Assembly: GCA_012932865.1 (NCBI GenBank)
Contig: SAXG01000074.1
Span: 1 to 64,000 of the forward strand
DNA length: 64,000 bases
From: Amylostereum areolatum
Taxonomy: Eukaryota; Basidiomycota; Agaricomycetes; Russulales; Stereaceae
Direction of reading: 5' to 3'
A program made the translations under genes and the position numbers. This document shows positions 57,890 through 64,000 of the stretch, piece by piece; the first letter of the stretch is position 1; each line of letters opens with the position of its first letter. The notes below the pieces were generated by a model. That model saw only the letters and a program-made list of their open reading frames with translations. It was not told the DNA's origin and ran no database searches.

Positions 57890-57895
57890 TATAAA
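57890..57895 (+). promoter_or_regulatory. TATA box of the NRPS gene
   Basis: TATAAA in GGCTGGTATAAAGGCTC, about 355 bp upstream of the first in-frame ATG (58250). The long leader between them is pyrimidine-rich and may contain a 5'UTR intron. Confidence 0.45.
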
Positions 57896-58249
57896 GGCTC
57901 TGCTCAAATGCCTGGTCTCGACACCAACTCACAAGCATCATTGATAGCAGGTGAACTTAAGCCCTCACTCGCATAATCCTCTCCCACTCATCATACTCCC
58001 CTCTATAGACTTTGCTGTCGCTTTCCATCGATACACCAAGCAAATCTTCCTGAAACCTTCTATCGGTGAGCCTTTCTACGACCATCTACCCTACGGGTTG
58101 CTTATCTACGTTTAGACTTCGAGAATCTCGCCCTTCTCCCCAATCTCAACTATACTCTCTCAAAACTCGGGTTCGTCACTTTGCTTATAGTATCACCGGC
58201 GTGCTCACCCCTTCTTCAGATTATCTCTGTATCCCCGTCAAAAATTACT

Positions 58250-61200
58250 ATGACCGCCCACTTTGTTTCCGCTGTACAATTCGGTATTAATTCTGGTATG
58301 TATGCGCTGTTTGTCCCCGAGGATGCGCTGGACTTATTCTGCACTGTAGGCGTTGATGATCTCTTCGTCGAGCCCATCATCGACCCAAAGGAAGACATCC
58401 AGACGTCCCTCTTCGACACTATCGACACCACTCTTCCTCTGAGTTCTACCCAAAAATCTCTTCTCGCCAAGCGTGGGGAGGTCATCACCCAGTGGACGAA
58501 CAAGAAGATCGTCTTCTCCGGCACCAAGGGCGACCTCGTTTGGATCCACGCCACCTGGGACGCCGTTGCGGCCCACAACACGATCTTGAGGTCGGCCATC
58601 ATGCCCGACCCCGCCACGGGTCAGTTCCTACAGGCGGTTGCCCAGTTCTCTCGGCCGCTCGAGGTGTTGGACATCGCCAGCGAGGTCACCGCGCCCGAGT
58701 TTTCCCCCCAGCTCTCTGAGCTCATCCCCCGGGCCAACCTCCAGCACGACCCCAAGAACAAGGTCTACATCCTTACCCTTTGGTACCCTCGTATCTTGCT
58801 CGATGACCATTCCTTCTCCCTCATCGAGGATGATCTCTTCCGCTTCTACCGTGGCAAGTCCTTCGCAGAGCGTCCTTCGCTTCGCTCCTACCTGTCATTC
58901 ACGGCGGAGCACTACAAGGGCGACCAGGCCCTGGCCTTCTGGCGTGCTACCTACAAGGGTGCTGCCACTCCTAAACTCCCTCTCATTCCGGACGCGACGG
59001 AGGACGTGCAGGATGCACGCGAAGTTCTTCTGCTCGAGAGCAGCACCAAGGTCGTCCCTGGCCTAGTTCATTTGGAGAAAGTGGAAGGTCTCCCGCGCAC
59101 AGCCATCCTCGACGCAGCTTGGGCCGTCATCCTTGCGCGCCACTGCGCCGGTGATTCCGTTATGTTCGCCGCCGCGGACAGGGACAGCGCCTACCCCGAC
59201 GCGAAGAAGGTCATTGGTTATCTCGACCAGCTCTTCCCTCTCCGCGCTGAGGTCGACGAGCATCAGACCGTCGTACAGCTCGCGAAGGCACTGCAGGCAT
59301 CCAAGCGCGCGGCGTCTTTACACGCCCACCTCAGCTATGACGAAATTATGGAACAGCTCTCTGCAGACAGCAAGGTCCAAACATTCCTCCGCTATGTTGA
59401 GGACCTTGAGCGCCCGACGTGCCTCACCCATGGCCGTCGGTTCCCCCTCGAGGTCTGCATCAAGGGCAACGGTGTCCTCAAGGCGTCCGTCGGCTTCGCG
59501 GCGAACCTGGCGGAGAAGGACGTCCGTGTCATGGTAGAACATTTCTTCGTCCTGCTCGAGCACGTCGTCGCGGACCCCTCTACCACCATCGGCGCTCTGA
59601 ACTGTATGTCCAAGGACGAGGTCAAGTTCGTTCTGGATCAGGCGAAGCCTGCAAAGGCTCCGCAACCCGCCCTCGTGCACCAAATGTTTGAGGAGCGTGT
59701 ACGCATGTCGCCCAGTGCCATCGCGGTCGAGTTCGACCAGGGCCCCAGCCTCACGTTCGACGGCCTGAACAAGTTGGCCAATACGATCGCGCACACTCTT
59801 CCCCGCGACCAGCCCTCCATCATCCCCGTCTGCATGGACGTGTCCATCGAGCTTGTGGCCTCGCTCCTCGCAATCATGAAGTCGGGCAACGCGTACGTCA
59901 CGTTGGACCCGGAGAACCCGGTGGAACGCAACGCATTTATCGTTGAGGATGTGTCCGCGCCTGTCGTCCTGTGCCATGCCGCGTATGCAAATCGGTTCGG
60001 CGACAAGGCTCAGGTGGTGACCCCTTTCGCCTCTGCAAAGGACGTCCCCGCCACCGGGCCGGACAACCTCAACATCGATATCCCCACCGACCACCGCGCG
60101 TACCTCGTTTACACGTCGGGAAGCACCGGCAAACCCAAGGGCGTCGTCCTCGACCATGCAGCGGCGACGTGTGGCATCGCGAGCTTCACAGGTTCAACGG
60201 ACTTGCGATCGCTCCTGTTCTACAACCCGATCTTCAGCGCCGCCCAGCGCACCATCCTAGCCACCATGATCCACGGCGGCGTTCTCTGCCTGGCCAACAG
60301 GAAGACTATGTCCGCTTCCCTCGGACGCATCATCAAGGACATGCACGTCAACTCAGTCGGGTTGACGTCTTCCACGGCCTCGCTGTTGAACCCGGATGAT
60401 GTCCCCAACCTCAAGCAGGTCACGCTCACGGGCGAGCTCATCGATCCCAACGTGGTCAACACCTGGGCGGCCAAAGTCCAAGTTCGCACCGCGTACGGCC
60501 TCAGCGAGTGCACGCAGATCAACATGGGCCGCCAGCTCTTCGCAGGTTCCAACCCGCGCATCGTCGGCCGTCCCTGCGACACCACCTCCGCATACGTGCT
60601 CGTTCCCGGCACTACGGCGCTCGCGCCGCTTCTCGTGCAGGGCGAGCTCTGTCTCGGTGGACACCAGCTCGGGAGAGAATATCTCAACCGTCCCGACTTG
60701 ACCGCCGCCGCGTTCGTGCCCAACCCCTTCGGTCCCGGCCGTCTTTACAGGACGGGTGACCGCGCCGTGTGCCACGCTGATGGCTCTATTGAGATCGTCG
60801 GGAGGATCGACCACCAGATCAAGATCAACGGCCAGCGCGTCGAACCCGCGGAAGTCGCCGCCGTGCTGCAGACGCACGCCGATATCACCGCCGCCACCGT
60901 CATCGGCGCCACCATCGCGGAGCGGAAGTGCTTGGTTGCGTGTGTCGTCTTCGACCCCTCCAGCACGGATTCCGTCGCCGTTCTCGTGGACCACGCGCGC
61001 AAACATGTGGCGAAGCACCTCCCGGTGTACATGCTCCCAAGCTACTATCTCCCGATGGAGAAGATCCCGCGCAACGCCAACGGCAAGGTGGACGTGCCTA
61101 CCGCACGCCGTGCCGCTGAAGAACTAGGTCGAGACGGGCTTCTGGCTCTCTTGGCTGTGATAGAAGAGGGCGAGGAGGAGAGCTCACCCCATATGTCCGT

Positions 61201-64000
61201 CCTTCGCCGGGTGGTGGCTGAGGCCCTTTCGATTCCTGTTGACACCGTCACGACGGCGCAGTCTTTCCTTGCGCTAGGTGGAAGCAGTCTCGAGGCCATT
61301 CGCATTTCCATGGCGCTACTCAAGGAGGGCTTGTCAGTGCAGGCGGGCGACATCATACGCGCCGAAAGCTTTGCGTCCCTACTCCAGTCCGTCGAAACGA
61401 CCACGCATGTCGGCGACCCTGCGGCGTTCGAGCTGCTCAAGGAAGTCCCCACGGCTGTGAAGTCGCTTCAGAATGCTGTGGACGCGTTCCCGGTGACGGC
61501 CATGCAGGAGGGCGTGCTGGCATCGCTGCTGCAGAATGACACGCGCTACATCTACCAGCGTCCTTGGGACGCCCGCCATCTCGATGTTTCTCGCGTTAAG
61601 GAGGCCGTTCGTGTCGTCTTCAAGGAGCGTCCGATCCTACGCACGACGTTCATCGAACATGGAGAGAGCTTCATCCAGGTCGTGCGCGATGCAGACGTGC
61701 TGCCTTGGGAGGAGCACGACATGTCCGTGGCCGAATACAAAGCCTTCGACCACAAGCGTTCAATGCAATTTGGAGGGGTGTTCTTCAGGGTGGCGCTCCT
61801 CCGGGGCGAGGTGTTGGTTGTGTCAATGCACCACTCCCTGTTTGACTACTGGTCCCACAAGTTTTTCTATGAGGACGTTGCTGCCGCATACTCTGGAGGT
61901 GAGTTCTATATTACTTCGTGTCTGCAAACGGGAGCTGACTTCGATCCACTTAGTGCCTGTGGTACCGAGGCCTCCTTTCTCCCGCTTCGTCGCGGACGTG
62001 ATCCGTAACAACGCTGGCGTCGACGAGAAGTTCTGGACAGAATACCTCGAGAACGTCCACCCTACCGTACTCGGCTCGGTCACCGACATGCACTCCGTGG
62101 CGCGCGACATCAAGCTTGACCTCCGCTTGGCGGCGTCCGATCATGGTATAACCGCCGGCGCCGCTATCTATACGGCGTGGGCGCTCGTCCTCAGTAGGCA
62201 TATCAATTCGGAGGATATTGTCTTCGCCACCACCCTCTCCGGTCGTGATCGCGCGGTCGTCGACGTTCAGACGTTGGATGGGCCAACCCTCACCACGGTC
62301 CCTCAGCGTGTGAAGCTCTCGTCCACGAACACTTTCCTCGAACTTGTCACATCGGTCCAGGACGGGCTTTGGAACATGTCGAAGCACGCCCAGTACGGTA
62401 TGCGAGGCGCGCTCTGGGCAGCACACCACGGCAGCGGCAAGCTTTTCGACACCTTGGTAAATCTCCTCACTCCGGATGCCCAAGATGCCAACGTGAACGC
62501 GGTCTTCATACCTTACGGCACGAAGAGCGTCTGGTCGAGCGAGTTCCAGACCTTGGAGATTCAGGAACTGGCTACGCGCGATGGCTTCCATGTCTCGCTC
62601 AACTCTGGACTCGAGCCCCACCGTGCGGAGTTCATTCTTGACCAGTTCGCCATCGCATTAGAGGCGATCTCCACCAATCCCACTGCGGTCATACAGGACG
62701 TTCGCTTTACCAGCCAGCGCGAGATCGACTTCTTGCACAACCTCTGCCCTCAGACAGTGTTCCCCGCTCCCGCCTTCCTCCACGCCCAATTTGAATCCAT
62801 CGCCCAGACGACTCCCGACCGCCTCGCCATCCAATGGCTGGACGAGGAGTTCGTCAGCTATGGCGAGCTGGACAAACGCGCGAACCGCATCGCTCATTAT
62901 CTCAAGCAATTCATCGCGCCCGGGGACATCGTCGCACTCCTCATGGACAAGTCATCGACGATGATTGCAACGTTGTTGGCCGTCATGAAGGCAGGCGGTG
63001 CATACGTTCCCCTTTCGCCAGACAACCCCAGTGACAGGAACAACTTTATCATCGAGGACGTTCGGTCCAAGCTCCTCCTCACGGAGGTCCATCACGGATT
63101 CGAGATTACTGGTTCCGCTCGCGCCGTCTTCGTAGACGAGCTCGACACCTCATCTTTCCCTGATACTGCCCCCGTCATTGTTGAACATGCCACATCCCAT
63201 CCTGCCTACGTGATCTACACGTCGGGTTCAACGGGCTTACCCAAAGGTGTTGTCATGCCTCACGCTCCCGCGGCGGCGGCCGTGTGGTCGATGCTGGCAG
63301 CGGAGAAGAGGTTCCAGGGCGAGTGGCGCACACTCCAATTCGCCAACTACGTCTTCGACGCTAGCGTGGAGGACATATTCAACACGCTCTCGTCGGGTGG
63401 CTGTTTGTGCATGGCGCCGACGGCGATGATGCTCAGCGACCTTGCTAGTGTCATGACCCAGATGCGCATCAGACAAGCAATCTTGACGCCGACCGTGGCG
63501 CGCCTAATGAAGCCGGAGCAGGTCAGTCGAATGTTTTCTTCAGGCGGTACGCATTCTAACCAGGGTATCTATCTAGGTGCCTACTCTCTCGCGTTTGATC
63601 CTTGGTGGAGAGCCCATGACGTCTGATCTCATCGCTGAGTGGACCAAGAACACGACGCTGCTGAACGTCTACGGCCCCACGGAGACGGCGATGGTCATTT
63701 CAGCCAAGGAGCTCTCCCCAGGCGTCGACTCCAAGAACATCGGCCGTCCCTTCCCCACCGCATCCGCCTATATCTTGCGCGCCGACAATACGGAGCTTGT
63801 TCCCTACGGGGCCGTCGGTGAACTCTGCTTCGGTGGCTCTCAGCTGTCGGCTGGGTACCATAACCGTACAGACCTCACCGACAAAGCATACATCGACTTC
63901 CACGGGCAACGCATCTACCGCACCGGCGACCTTGCGCGTTGGCTCCCGAGCGGCGAAATCGAGTGCCTCGGGCGGAAGGACAACCAAGTGAAGATAAACG
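58250..64000 (+). CDS. Non-ribosomal peptide synthetase, at least two modules, cut by the right edge
   Basis: Exons 58250-61898, 61954-63521 and 63577 to the window end. Domain order: an N-terminal condensation-like domain (about residues 50-450) whose active-site position reads ILLDDHSF and not HHxxxDG; adenylation 1 (LVYTSGSTGKPKG near 620, YGLSECT, GRLYRTGDR, GRIDHQIKINGQRVEPAEV, NANGKVD); carrier 1 (LGGSSLEAIRI near 1008, the Ser being the pantetheine site); condensation 2 (FPVTAMQEGVLAS, MHHSLFDYWS near 1193); adenylation 2 (VIYTSGSTGLPKG near 1637, YVFDASVEDIFNTL, NVYGPTETAM, RIYRTGDLARW), ending within GRKDNQVKIN. It activates at least two amino acids as adenylates and condenses them; product unknown. 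Later modules and any release domain lie beyond the window. Confidence 0.93.

Noticed and set aside
1..64000. CRISPR arrays, bacterial operons or riboswitches
   Set aside because: No regularly spaced repeats or bacterial gene organisation; the window is eukaryotic with spliceosomal introns.

Overview
The window is nuclear DNA of a basidiomycete fungus, most likely an agaricomycete. Genes are split by many 45-65 nt GT-AG introns, several products belong to families common in Agaricomycetes (UstYa/DUF3328 proteins, F-box-like proteins, APC permeases of this subtype), and a U6 snRNA and an initiator tRNA are present. Exon models below were read by eye; for most multi-exon genes the exon lengths sum to an exact multiple of three.

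Layout. 0-9 kb: an open frame running off the left edge, a gene-poor stretch, then a compact group made of a tiny secreted peptide with a Kex2-type KR site (5.0 kb, with a decayed tandem copy at 4.66 kb), two UstYa-family genes (6.0 and 6.9 kb) and a single-pass membrane protein (8.0 kb). 9-13 kb: a decayed inverted copy of the ICP55 peptidase gene ending inside half a tRNA, then a decayed F-box-like gene. 13.5-26.3 kb: housekeeping block with RPN10, SEC14, EMG1/NEP1 and FUR1 plus one uncharacterised gene, interrupted by a 2.27 kb non-autonomous DNA transposon. 26.9-40.3 kb: flavin monooxygenase, F-box-like gene, zinc-finger protein, initiator tRNA-Met, intact ICP55, and a decayed F-box-like gene. 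40.5-52.6 kb: APC permease, SCO1, tandem carboxymuconolactone-decarboxylase-like genes, enoyl thioester reductase, amidase, U6 snRNA. 53-64 kb: MFS transporter, an internally deleted inverted copy of the transposon, and a large NRPS gene cut by the right edge.

How it works together. The core genes serve general cell functions: proteasome ubiquitin receptor, phosphatidylinositol transfer, 18S rRNA methylation, pyrimidine salvage, mitochondrial presequence trimming, cytochrome oxidase copper delivery and probably mitochondrial fatty-acid synthesis. Two regions look like specialised metabolism. One is the NRPS with a divergent MFS transporter upstream. The other, and the most interesting, is the 4.6-9.0 kb group: a signal-peptide and KR-bearing short peptide beside two UstYa-type genes recalls the dikaritin (ustiloxin-type) ribosomal peptide pathways known from ascomycetes, but with an unfamiliar core peptide. 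That assignment is a hypothesis.

Decay and duplication are prominent: one ICP55 pseudogene with a tRNA breakpoint, two F-box-like pseudogenes, a tandem duplication, and single-base frameshifts in otherwise well-kept RPN10 and the monooxygenase.
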